In this document: positions 1-10,600 of the stretch, in pieces | How positions within the stretch are numbered: position 1 is the stretch's first letter | How the letters are laid out: each line of letters starts with the position of its first letter | From: Spodoptera frugiperda | Taxonomy: Eukaryota > Arthropoda > Insecta > Lepidoptera > Noctuidae | Length of the DNA: 64,000 nt | Reading direction: 5' to 3' | Assembly: GCF_023101765.2 (NCBI RefSeq) | Contig: NC_064220.1 | Coordinates: 7,936,001-8,000,000 of the forward strand | The notes under the pieces: model-generated | Seen by the model: only the letters and a program-made list of their open reading frames with translations | Databases searched by the model: none | Told to the model about the DNA's origin: nothing | Made by a program: the position numbers and the translations under genes

Positions 1-203
1 GAAAGGGTTCATGTGACCGAAAAATTATCAAAAGTTTTTCGAAATAACAAAATCAAGTAATGATCCCGAGACCTTTCCAACAAATGCAAAACCGTGGAAA
101 TCGGTTCGTGCGTTCTAGAGTTATAGCGTCAGGAAAGCAAACCCGGCTTATTTTTATATAATAGAAGATATTGATGCATATATTATGTACATATCTCTTA
201 CAG

Positions 204-347
204 ACATACCAAAAATATTATCTCGAAGATCTATCATATATCAAGCTTTTGAGGGCGACCCTGTTTTGAAGATACCATGCGTCGCCGTTGGAAAACCAAA
301 ACCAAACATCACCTGGAAAATGGACGGCCGGCCCATTAAAGCGCCAA
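204..347 (+). CDS. Ig gene exon: first half of Ig domain
   Basis: The acceptor is CTTACAG ending at 203 and the donor is GTAAGA at 348; the 144-nt exon is phase 1 at both ends. It encodes the A-C strands of the Ig fold, with the PCVAVGKPKPNITWK core. An in-frame ATG at 185 lies in the intron and is not the start. Confidence 0.82.
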
Positions 348-2924
348 GTAAGAAACTACATTCGTGATATTGTTATACCTATAGGCATCTGACGAAATTA
401 ACATCACTGCATTTGATTAGACTTTAGCTGGTGTACCTACCTTCTAACTACCACGGAGCCTGGAATTGTGTCCAATATATGGCAATAGGCTCACCCCCTA
501 TTACATGGGACTTATAACACAAATGGTGAAAACTGGGTGTACCTACATTGTATAGCGGCATTACGTGTCGTAATGAGCACCTCTACCTTCCCCCTATCGG
601 GGATAAAAGGCGTGACGTTGCTGCTACCTACCTTCTAATACTAGGGTTGTGTTAAACCGACTCTGTTGTTTTTTTATTCATCTGTATTATTGAGTAATAA
701 AAATATTGAAACATAAGATAACCTAATTCAAAAAAAAAATACGAAAAATGTACCGTTACACCACGCTATTTATGATAAAGATTCCCCGTGTTTTTTGAAA
801 CTAGTAGTACTTTTCTCGAACATTCATCTTGAGTAAGCCGATTTAATTTCAATTGTGATTTTAATAAGCCTTAGGTACTTTTTGACTTAGACTAGGTAAG
901 TGATCCCCTTAATATTCAATTTAATAATTCGGTAAGGAAAATAGAAACTAACAGTTAAATATCGTCATGTCTTTAATCCCCGAAGGGGCAGGCAGAGGTG
1001 CACATTATGGCATTACACCCACTTTTCACTATTTAATAAGGGGTGAGTTTATTGCACATTTAACATTACACATTTTCAGACTCTGTACTACTCTGCACTG
1101 AGAAATTTTCGAAAAACAGTAAAAAGGCCAGCAATACTTTGCACGACCCGGGAATCGAGCCCGAAACCCCTTGCCCGATAGTCGCACTTACGATCACTTG
1201 ACCAGCGAGGCAAACACAAAAAATAATGAAATTGTTTCAGATGCCAAGTTTGAGGTAGAAAATGGAACACTCATAATAAAATTCCCGAAAGTAGTAGATA
1301 CCAAGTCATATTCGTGTGTAGCTGCAAATGAGGCTGGCTCAGAAACCGCAACATTTAAAACAATCATACGAGGTGAGTATTCGCAGTCTTTAGATATAAT
1401 TTATTAGTATTTTTTATGGAATAATCCGGCAAATGAGCAGATGGATTACCTGTTGGTAAGCAATCGCCATCGCCCAAGACCATCCGAATCACCTGAGGCG
1501 TTACAAGTGCGTTGCCGGTCTTTTGGGGGTTAAGAATTTAAGAATTGTTGGAGAATCGGGGATTGGGAAGATTGGGAACGGGGGTAATTGGGCCTCCGGT
1601 AACCTCGAGCCGGCCCATTCGTGCTGAAGCATGGCTCTCCCACAATTGTACACAGTTAAGGGCTGAGCACACCATTAATTGAAGTCCGAATCACGTTAAC
1701 GGAGACATTTTCGACTAAAGAATTTAGAATTGTCAAATATTAGATCAACTGTCACAAAAATTCCCGGAGCATTTTTCCGTATCTCGCTATGCTAGTTTCT
1801 ATGACTTGAATCAAGTATTTTCAAGCGGTAATTTGTACAAGAATCGGTAGGGTAGTGGTGATCTTTATACCTACTCTAAAACTAATTGGAACTCGAACGA
1901 AATTACTATCTGACCGGCAGACGGTTCGCAATAATACTGTAATACAATTATTAATATTTTAAATTCACAATCACCAGAAGCTGTTCCCGAGAAGACTACT
2001 TCAAGAAGTCACAAGTCCCTTGATAAAACATGCAGGTAATTATCTAGTTGTTGAGTACCTTACACTAATCCTTCCAAAATAATCAATTTTAACATGAGTT
2101 CCACGTTCTTTAGAACAAGGACTATCGTTTTAATGCCAATCAAATGGCACTAATGTGGGATTAGGTCTAGTTTGTCCAATAGATATTTATTTGGAACCCA
2201 ACTATTTGATATTTTAAGATGGGGCAGTAAACGCGCAGACTGATTAGCGGATAGTAAGCAAGCAATAAATTCCCAGTCTTTTAGAGTTTATGCATTTGAC
2301 GAATTGGAATTTAGCGATTGATGCTGGGATCACCTAATTGGGCCTCCAGTGAAACACAACGCAAGCGCTATTTCACGCAGATTTCCTCTGATGCCTTGAT
2401 ATAATTCCGATGGTGATGGCCCATTCGCACCGGAGCCTTATCACCCAAGTGAAACATGGCTCTCCGGTGATTGGACAAATAGGACTTCACAATCCAAATT
2501 AGTGTTATAATATCGCACTCTTAATCCATCACTAAAATTTGCATTTTTAGGATATATAACATAAATTAAATTTCTATATAATTTTTACAGGAGAGCTGTT
2601 TTAAGAATTTTTAACCTAATAAGTGCCCTGATATGGTTAAAATTAACGTCTCAGTGATGATTTTTTTTTATAAATAGTCGCTAATACGCTTAAGAAATTA
2701 TAATATATTTTTTGGTATTTTTAGTTTTAGCCAGTAATTCGTTATTAATTATTAATATGATGAACACAAACATTCCAAAGTTATTTTTTGTTACTTTCAG
2801 CTTCAGCTCAAAAGCAAGAGTGAAGACAACGTGGTTTGCAGAACGTCCGAATGTTGTATGTGATGAAAAATGCAAAAATAAAAAACCAACGGAAACAACT
2901 ATAAATCAGTGTGAAAAAAAATGA
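204..2924 (+). CDS. Immunoglobulin I-set domain protein, 3' part of gene (partial at 5' end)
   Basis: Four exons (204-347, 1241-1372, 1978-2035, 2801-2924) join with matching phases 1-1, 1-1 and 2-2 and GT/AG borders; the first also enters in phase 1, so upstream exons exist outside the window. The product ends with one complete I-set Ig domain: a first-sheet cysteine (KIPCVAVGKPKP), the core tryptophan (NITWK) and the second cysteine in a YSCVAANEAGS motif. A tail of about 60 residues follows, rich in Lys/Thr/Ser, with four cysteines and no hydrophobic segment, so the visible end is not membrane-anchored. Phase-1 introns are typical of extracellular Ig modules. The protein is probably secreted or extracellular; family membership beyond I-set (hemolin-like, hemicentin-like or other) cannot be decided from this end alone. 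The stop is TGA at 2922-2924. Confidence 0.8.
449..655 (+). repeat. SINE family A, tail portion
   Basis: This resembles, in inverse orientation, the tail of the copy at 966-1213. Shared words are the CACCCCCTATTA block, the GTGAAAACTGGGTG block and the closing CGGGGATAAAAGGCGTGACG. The tRNA-like head is missing. It lies in an intron of the Ig gene. Confidence 0.65.
966..1213 (-). repeat. tRNA-derived SINE family A, nearly full length
   Basis: On the minus strand a tRNA-like head (B-box-like GGTTCGA-type segment, here seen as CGGGAATCGAGCC on the plus strand) is followed by a body and a tail ending in the inverse of TTTAATCCCCGAAGGGGCAG. Other copies or parts are at 449-655, 4036-4200, 7482-7735, 32668-32890 and 46085-46258. 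The head stops at about 1213, immediately before the Ig exon at 1241. Confidence 0.75.
1241..1372 (+). CDS. Ig gene exon: second half of Ig domain
   Basis: The acceptor is TTGTTTCAG ending at 1240 and the donor is GTGAGT at 1373; the 132-nt exon is phase 1 at both ends. It encodes the D-G strands, including the NGTLII strand and the YSCVAANEAGS motif with the second disulfide cysteine. A SINE ends only 27 bases upstream of this exon. Confidence 0.85.
1425..1665 (+). repeat. Dispersed repeat family C, long copy
   Basis: Shared words with 6080-6350 are GATTACCTGTTGGTAAGC-like, AGGCGTTACAAGTGCGTTGC, TTTGGGGGTTAAGAATTTAAG, GGGCCTCCGGTAACCTC, GAGCCGGCCCATTCGTGC and GGCTCTCCCACA. It is non-coding, occurs five times in the window, always in plus orientation, and sits in an intron of the Ig gene. 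Confidence 0.7.
1978..2035 (+). CDS. Ig gene exon: linker after the Ig domain
   Basis: This is a 58-nt micro-exon between AG at 1976-1977 and GTAATT at 2036. It enters in phase 1 and leaves in phase 2, which is exactly what the next exon needs. It encodes a basic Thr/Ser/Lys-rich linker ending in a Thr-Cys pair. It is too short to be obvious from frame length, and is supported by phase continuity and splice sites only. Confidence 0.65.
2325..2475 (+). repeat. Diverged fragment of repeat family C
   Basis: This retains GGGCCTCCAGTGAAAC, a CGCAAGCGCTATTTCACGC block, GGCCCATTCGCACC and CATGGCTCTCC in the same order as the copy at 6080-6350. It is interrupted and degraded, and lies in the last intron of the Ig gene. 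Confidence 0.5.
2801..2924 (+). CDS. Ig gene terminal coding exon: cysteine-containing tail
   Basis: The acceptor is TTACTTTCAG ending at 2800; the stop TGA is at 2922-2924. It encodes about 40 residues with the pattern VCDEKC and a final QCEKK. With the cysteine from the preceding exon, the tail has four cysteines. The motif is not recognised; it does not fit the six-cysteine PLAC pattern. Confidence 0.68.
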
Positions 2925-3099
2925 GGCTAAAATAATTTTCAATACATAAACATACTAAACTTAATTATAGTGAATAATGTATTATTTATATGATAATTAT
3001 TGGTATTAAATCTTTTTAATTTATTATTATTAATTATTTTTCTCTCAGGGAACTATTTAAAGAAATTGATATAATGACTATAGAAATTGATATACACAA

Positions 3100-3320
3100 T
3101 ATCAACACTAGAAATTAAAACAAATATGTTGTTCCTACTACTAGACTTAAGAAAATAAGCGATTCGTATACGCTTTTACAATAAAGTTCCCAGCCATATT
3201 CAAAGTTTAAACCTAAGTAAATTTAAAAATGTTATTAAAGAAAAACTTTGTAGTAAAGCTTTTTATAAAATAAAAGACTATTGGAGGATAATCAGGCTTC
3301 ATCTCAGGCTGACATGTTTG
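3100..3320 (+). pseudogene. Relic of a non-LTR retrotransposon reverse-transcriptase C-terminus
   Basis: Plus-strand reading gives a VVPTTRLKKISDS stretch. After a one-base frame change comes RFYNKVPSHIQSLN followed by a KFKNVIKEKL / FYKIKDY stretch, then another frame slip. This order (PTTRL, then RFYNK-P, then SLNxxKFK, then a Lys/Tyr-rich KDY end) matches the C-terminal tail I recognise from insect non-LTR element proteins. At least two frameshifts make it non-functional. It lies just downstream of the Ig gene stop. Confidence 0.6.
3180..3185 (+). terminator. Candidate poly(A) signal AATAAA for the Ig gene
   Basis: An AATAAA lies 256 bases past the stop codon. It falls inside a retrotransposon relic (AATAAAG, where the element encodes Asn-Lys), so it may be coincidental. 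No other canonical signal was noticed closer to the stop. Confidence 0.25.
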
Positions 3321-3399
3321 TAACATATAATTACATTTTTTATACAATTTGACATTAACATAACTTGACATGTTTTATATTTTATATTTCCTTTTAAAA

Positions 3400-3860
3400 T
3401 TGTTAGTTTGAGGACCGTTTGAGACTTTTGCGAGTCATTTTATTTTTAGTAAATTATATTCTGACAGTTTGAGCATTTGTGTGGCCTACCCAAATGTTCT
3501 TTTGGTTGGTGTTGTTCGTCGGATCATTCAGCAACAGCCGTCAGCTGAGCTGATTGTAAACTGATACATGCGTGCTGCCATCTGAACAGGTCCGCTCAGA
3601 CTGCTGTGGTTCTTTCCTCAAAAGACCACTACAGAATCAACTTGCACGGTTCTCCGACATCTTTAATTGATTTTGTCTGGACTTTAAAAGATACTATGAC
3701 CTCTGAGTTTGTTTCGGCATTTCTTCTCAGAGTAGTCGGATAGGAAATGCCGGCCTCATCTAGTTATTTAAGAGATTGACGTGTAAAAGTGTTATTTTAT
3801 AACCTATTTGCAAAATAAATATCATTTATCATTTAATCAAAATATTCTTTAATTTTGAAA
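3400..3860 (+). mobile_element. Probable 3' UTR of the same non-LTR retrotransposon
   Basis: Non-coding sequence directly follows the reverse-transcriptase relic. It contains a GTTTCGGCATTTCTTCTCAG segment and a GGAAATGCCGGCCTCATCT segment of the kind I associate with 3' ends of lepidopteran non-LTR elements, then an AT-rich end with AATAAAT at about 3815. No internal inverted repeats were seen. The assignment rests on position and partial recognition. Confidence 0.4.
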
Positions 3861-4035
3861 TATTCCTGGTCCTTGTTCTTGGTGGAAACTATAATAACAT
3901 CAGTTACTTATATTTTTTTTTTGCCATGCCGTGCATACAGTGTAATGTTCTTGTTCTATAAATACTCGATCAAAACAAGAAGATTTTTCCTTATAGATTG
4001 ATGTGAGTACATCACAAAAACACTAGAAACAATTT

Positions 4036-4200
4036 GTGTTATAAGTCCCATGCAATAGAAAGTGAGGTTATTCCTATATGGCTACCATTAAGAAATTTTC
4101 GAAAAAAACTCAATAGTACCATCCCGACCCGAGAATCGAACTTAAAGCCCCTGATGCGGCAGTCGCACTTGCAACCACTCGATCAAGACAGTTCAAATTA
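4036..4200 (-). repeat. SINE family A, head-containing fragment
   Basis: The minus strand shows the tRNA-like head (plus-strand CCGACCCGAGAATCGAAC, then GCAGTCGCACTTGCAACCAC), with the body preserved as far as the ATAAGTCCCATGCAATAG block and the tail lost. It lies about 340 bases upstream of the HPS5 start codon. Confidence 0.68.
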
Positions 4201-4543
4201 TAATAAAATTATAACGAATACTATTATTAATAAGAAAAAAACCAAATTCATTCCTATTAAAATGTAGGTAACTAAATTAGTTATTCATTATTATCAATAG
4301 TTTAAGTAAATGAAATCCTTACTCGGCAACACTAAATTGAAACTGAACTTACTGACGTGGACTAAAAGACAAGTATTCATGATCAGAATAAAAATTAAAA
4401 AAGAAACTGATTGAAGGGTGTGACACTGACAACTAATTTTTACAATTTACAATTTGACATTGACACCTGTTTATTCAGCCTCACACAGGAGAAAAGGAGG
4501 TGATGAAAACATACAATATAAATTAAAAAATGATCAATTAAAC

Positions 4544-4639
4544 ATGTCTTGTTCCGATTTGCCACCATACTTACTACAAGAGCTACCAGATATCACAGAA
4601 AGTATCAATTACCCGATAAAAAATGTTCAACGTATAAAG
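4544..4639 (+). CDS. HPS5: HPS5 exon 1
   Basis: It encodes residues 1-32, from ATG to the donor AAG/GTTAGT. A short leader precedes the first propeller strand, matching the roughly 36-residue leader of the human protein in position. The next intron (318 bp) shows nothing notable. Confidence 0.85.
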
Positions 4640-7600
4640 GTTAGTGAGAATATTTTAGTCTCTGGCCTTTGTTCAAAATTATTTGGCTGTATGTCTTATA
4701 TTATCATTAGAATATTAATTTATAGATTTTTCGATACATTAATTTACTACACTATTATTAATGAGTAGAGGTTCTATACAAAACTTTTATTTTTAAAATG
4801 ATGTTTTTGGTGTGCCTAATGTATTCTTATGAAATAACGAGGTATGTAACCAGTAAAGCATTAAGTTAAGAAACTTTAGCGGTGGGTGTTTTGCATGTAC
4901 AGATAGAAATTGTATTAATGAAATCTGGGTTTTTGATATGTTAAATTTTATTTCCAGTACACCTGTTTTGACATTTCAAAGTCTTTGATTGCATTCGGTG
5001 CTACCAGTGGAGGCATCTATGTGTTTAACCGGACACCGTGTGAATTTGTACAATTGATACCAAATAAGGTAAAGAAACTTGTCTTATAGTCAAATACTCA
5101 AACGTCACTCAATTTTACACACACTCTCAGAAATAGTTCTGTCACTACAAATTCTCGATAAAAGACAGAGATAGAACTATAGTTAAACTAGAACTTAAAA
5201 TCGAGTTATGTTTCAGTATCCAGCGTTTATCTTTTAATTTTACCCCACACTAGGATTGTTTTCTATATTGTGGGTGCGTTTACAAAGATACAAGTTCACA
5301 TACACATGACACCCAGACCCGAAACAATTTGTGGACCGCACAAAGAGTTGTTCTGTACGGGGATCAAACCTAATCACTTGCTACACATTGCAGTTGGTTG
5401 CCCAGCCGCCATGCTAACTATGCAGTAATTTATTAATTATTCATTATTATACATATTTATACATTTATTTCTTATACTTTTGTTACATTTTTAAATATAA
5501 AATTAAAAAGAAAAAAATAAACATTTAAAAATATAAAGCAGTAGCCCACCAGCAACGGGATAAATCCAAGCTACCGGTGGTCAGGGCTCAAGAGAGAGGA
5601 ATTTCCGGACAATACGCGCCGTGTCCAGAAGTACTGCCTTCTGCATCAGGCTCTTGATCCAACCATCTAACGTTAGCCTACTCAGGTGTTGGTCGAGGCT
5701 TTTGGCTATAAGGCCATTGGCAGATACGACTATCGGCACAATGATTGCTGAATCTACATTATTATCTTTATTATGTCATTCTTTTATATTTAAAATATGT
5801 TCAGAAAATCCTAGTTATTCAGCATACATTCTTGTGTAAATTGTTAAGCAAAAATGAGTACCTATTCAATAACTTATTGCATCCATAATGTACACATACA
5901 AGACATTGCCTAACCCAACTGCCACACAATGAATAGACAGATCACCCAATGGTAACTATTCAGCACAGCCCAATTTTAATACCTACCTAAATGTTTTTGC
6001 ACACATATTTTAATTATGTATTAAATGCAAGTATTGCGTTATCAAGTATCTTATCATCATCATGCAGTGAAGGTGTAGTCTAATCTAGCAGACACATCAC
6101 CTGATGGTAAGCTATTGCCGCCGCCCATAGATACTAGAAACACCAGAGGCGTAACAAATGCGTTACCGGCCTTTTAGGGGTTAGGAATTTAAGGGTTGTT
6201 GGGGAATCTGGGATTGGGAAGGGGGGAATTGGGCCTCCGGTAACCTCACACAATGCAAGCATTGTTTCACGTCGGTTTTCAGTGAAGCCGTGGCATCACT
6301 TCGGTTGAGCCGGCCCATTCATGCCGAAACCTGGCTCTCCCACACTTACAAGTAATGATGGGTGTGACATTTAATAAAAAAATTATAAGCCTCTAAATAA
6401 ATAAAGATATAAAAAAAAGTTTTGAGTCATGTACCATTTTATTCAAATAAATAAATAATTACATTACAGGATGGAGCTATCACACGCTTGGCAATTTCAA
6501 AGGATGAGAAACAAATTGGTTTTGCTAACGGCCGGGGCTTGGCAACGGTTACTGAGTGCAACCAGTCCCTTAGTGGTGGTCACTCTACCGTCGTGTCTAA
6601 GGAGCACCAAGGGAATGAGATCACAGCCATGATCTGGAGTACCAGTCATATGCTGTTCATGGGAGATGATGTCGGTAAAATATCAGTGTTGCAGCCGCAA
6701 AACTTCATTGTAAGTCCTACTATAATTTTCTTTTCAATTTCTCAATAAATGAGTATTTGATAAGAGTCATATGCAATTCTAGCAATATGACCAACCAGCA
6801 TTCTGCTGAATGTCCCGCAACAAGTGGAACATAAAAATCTTAGTAAAATAGAGGTCTGATCCTTTTATATGAGATCTGTAAAAACTAAACTATTTACAAC
6901 TTAAAAAATTTAATGATGTAATAAGAAACATAAACGATAACAGGGAAATAAATAAATGTAGTTTTTACATTGTACATTTATTCTGCTCTGCCTATCAATC
7001 GATAAGCATGGCGTTATGTTATATATGAATTAACATGATTTTCTATATCTTGCTATTTTGTCATACTGGCGCAAGTTAGACTACAAACAAACATGGAATG
7101 AATCAGAATAATATAGAATTTCAACAGTACTAATAATATATGCATGTCCGATAATAATAGTTATTTGATAGTAGGAAGGACAATATAATGTTTCACGATA
7201 TTTACAGTGATGTATTAATTTAAATGACAATAGAATTCGTGCAGACGTGAATACAAAGCGATAATATACCAGTTTCCATTTAGTAAATAAACTCTTTAGT
7301 TATTTGTCTTTCTTATTATGTATTTTGTACATATGTTTTCAAGGTCGATTTCTCCTTAACATAAAAATTTATTAGCTTAAATGATCGTCAAATTTTATTG
7401 TCAGGTAATTTGCTAGTGGCGTGTTTTACCTTTAATTACCTACTTTAAAATGATTGTGAAACTAGTTGGTAACAATTAGATACATGCAACGTCACGCCTT
7501 TTATCCCCGAAGAGGTAAGCAGAGGTGCACATTACGGCACGTAATGCCGCTATACAATGTCCACCCACTTTTCACCTTTTACTGGTACTGGGCACAATTC

Positions 7601-10600
7601 CAGTCTAGATACTTACTACTACGAGACTTAGATACATGCATAACGCCTTTTAATCTCTAAAGGGATAACTTCTTTTATTCTCCGATGGTATAGGCAGAGG
7701 CGTTTATATACAATGTAACACTCAATTTTATCAGGTAGATAATTATGTTATGAATCTGAAAATGCTCAATTAATCCTTTGCACTAATTGGGAATTTAACC
7801 ACCTCTGACTCGACCGACAATGTTAAATTTTAGTCTCATAATAATTTACTTTTATATTTTATTTTAGTTTTGTGATAATTTTGATATAATTTTTACACAA
7901 TACCTTACTCTTTTCAGGCAAAAACAATGTTTCAGAGCTCGTCTCTGACAATCATGAGTCTCGATTCTCGCATTTGTCAGTTGGACATGAAGTCGAGCAT
8001 GCTACTAGTGTCTACTCTAACCAGATGCTACGTCTGTGACACTTCTCGAGAACAGTACCGACAAATTGGTCAGAAACTACGCGACGGAGAATACGGCGCC
8101 TGTTTCGTAGATAAAAAAACAAATAACGAACAACACGTTACAAAAACCACACAAGATTTTACCGAAGTCAGAAAATATAACATCGTCAATGATGATTCAG
8201 GGTTTGCTGTAGGCAAAGACCTTGAAAACACGTTAATTTTCTGCGCTAGACCGTCTTCTAGAGTATGGGAGGCCACGATAGATGGCACTGTTATAAGAAC
8301 TCACCAATTCAAACAAGTACTAGGGAAGAAAGCTATGAAACTTGTGTCCAATGAATCATATCAAAATGAAAAAGTTAGTTTGGATGCTACTGATAGCGAC
8401 ACTGAGGGACAATCAGTTAACTTTCCTAATATTTTTGCAACAAATGGAGCCATATTTTCGTACAGAAGGAACGCTTTGTACTTCTTAAACATCTATGATG
8501 TTGACCACACAATTTGGTTTGATAATTACAAAGATATTGTTGACTGTAAAGCGTACCATGACATGATATATGTGTGGCTATCAAACGGCTCTCTAGTAAA
8601 CTTGAAATACATGAAAGTGGACAAATTCTTAGTAAAGTGTTATGTAGATGAGAAGTACGTGTTGTGTGCAGAACTGTGTGCCTTGTATAGAAATTATTTA
8701 TTGGAAAGTAATTTGTCTCAGAAATTGCATATCCTAGTGAGTTTGAGAGATAAATTAGAGAATAAAGAGTTATTGGATAGCATTAAAGAGGTATTAGATA
8801 AGTTCGAGGGGCTGAAGTCCAATGATGCTACACAGTTAAAATCAGGGATATACATAGTGGACAATACTTATCACGCTCAGTCGTCGCTATTAGAAGGTGA
8901 CACAAAATTAAACGATGACTTCAAATTCACCTCGTTGCCTCCTGAAGCAATGCAAACATTAAAAGATCTGAGTTTGAGTGTGTCGGATAAACTAAATAGT
9001 AGCAAAAAGATACTGAAAGAAAAATGGGAAGAAATGAAACATCTTAGTGTTGAAAAACATCATGAAGTGAAAGAAGTACCAGTTGTAGAAAAAGAAGAAA
9101 CCCAAGTCGTAATTAAAACAAAAACAATAGATGCAGATGACAGCATAGAACATACTCCAATTGTATATGATAACGATATCGTCTACAAAGAATCTAGTCA
9201 AAAGGCCATAGAAGTAGATAATAACAGTTTAGAAAGGGATAAAGTGAACAAAGCTTTATATCAATATTATAAATTAAGTCTAGTTGGTAAGGAAACAGAT
9301 CAATCGAATTTAGTTGCTACTATTGAAAATTATGCCTGTGATATTAGTCAGATCTACTCTCTTATGTTACAATTAGAAAGTTATTGTATCCACATTGGAG
9401 CTTTCGACGAATCTAAATTTGTACCTAATAATATTTTCCTTAGTTACCTAAATGAATCTGAGAAGAAAAATGAATTGTTGGACACAGTAATCAAAGATGA
9501 AGTGTTGTACAAATACTTTGTAGATTCATGTATATCTGTGAATATGAAGAGTCAGAAATTGTCGAATATTGGTTGTGATTGTGGCTTCCCTCTGCCATAC
9601 TCTAGGACACACCAAACACCAATGTTCTCTGAATTAATTGACGAGTTTATAGAAAAACAGTGGTCAAGTCAGACTAGGAGCCAATGCTATGATGTTTGCA
9701 AGCGAATGCCTTATTTGTGGAGGAAGATTCTATATTTGAGGAGGAATGAGGATTTGTTGAATATATTGAGGCTTCTGTTGCAAATGTTGGACGAAACGTT
9801 ACTGCATTCTTTTTTGCCTCAGTTCACTTTGGATACTTGGGAGCGCACTGTGCAGTTGTATGCTACTTTACATGCCAATATGTGTTTGAACTGTTCGAAG
9901 AAGTTTGACCATATCATAGTGAAGGACACTCTTAGTTGGGATGACTTAGGAGCGCTGATGATCAAGTCTGTTGGAGGTAGGAATGCTATCAAAGTGATGG
10001 AGAAGTATGCGAGCCTGATTGATGAAGGAGCTATCACTGTGAAGTTCTACCACACTTGTCTAATGGTGACCATGTATGAGAGATACGACGCCACTATCGT
10101 TGGACAGTTGACGGATACTCTGTACAGTTGTTACAATTTTGAAGATTCGAGAATTGAGGTAAGGATCTTAATATTTTGTCACCAGCTCTTGTGCTATTTT
10201 CCTATTTCCGCTAGTGAATGAGTTTAAAATTTTTGTGTTACGGATTTTATCGCGAAAGAAATCTGTTTGTCGCAATTTGTTTACTATCTTTATACATATA
10301 TTCATATCGACCAAATTACGTTCTACACATCAAACTGTTCTTATAGATGTCGTTACTATTGCTCAATATTTTCTAATTAATTTGATGAGCTTACTTATTA
10401 AAGATTTACTTAAATTAGGTATAGAGTAGGTGGTATAGAGATTAGAGATTATTATTACAACTACCATATAAATGTAGTACCATGTCAATGTAAATTGACT
10501 CATTTTAAGTCAATTAAGAAGCAATAAAATTATAAAAGTATGAAGATTTATTTCTTTCACATTATTTACAAGTAAAACAAACAATATTTTTTTTACTGAT

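Noticed and set aside
4454..4543. Upstream in-frame ATG extending HPS5 by 30 residues
   Set aside because: The extension is unlike HPS5 N-termini, and the ATG at 4544 gives a leader of the expected length.
5621..5839. 72-codon plus frame in HPS5 intron 2
   Set aside because: It is the opposite strand of the reverse-transcriptase tail at 5581-5757.
7466..7660. 64-codon plus frame in HPS5 intron 3
   Set aside because: It lies within SINE family A tail sequence.
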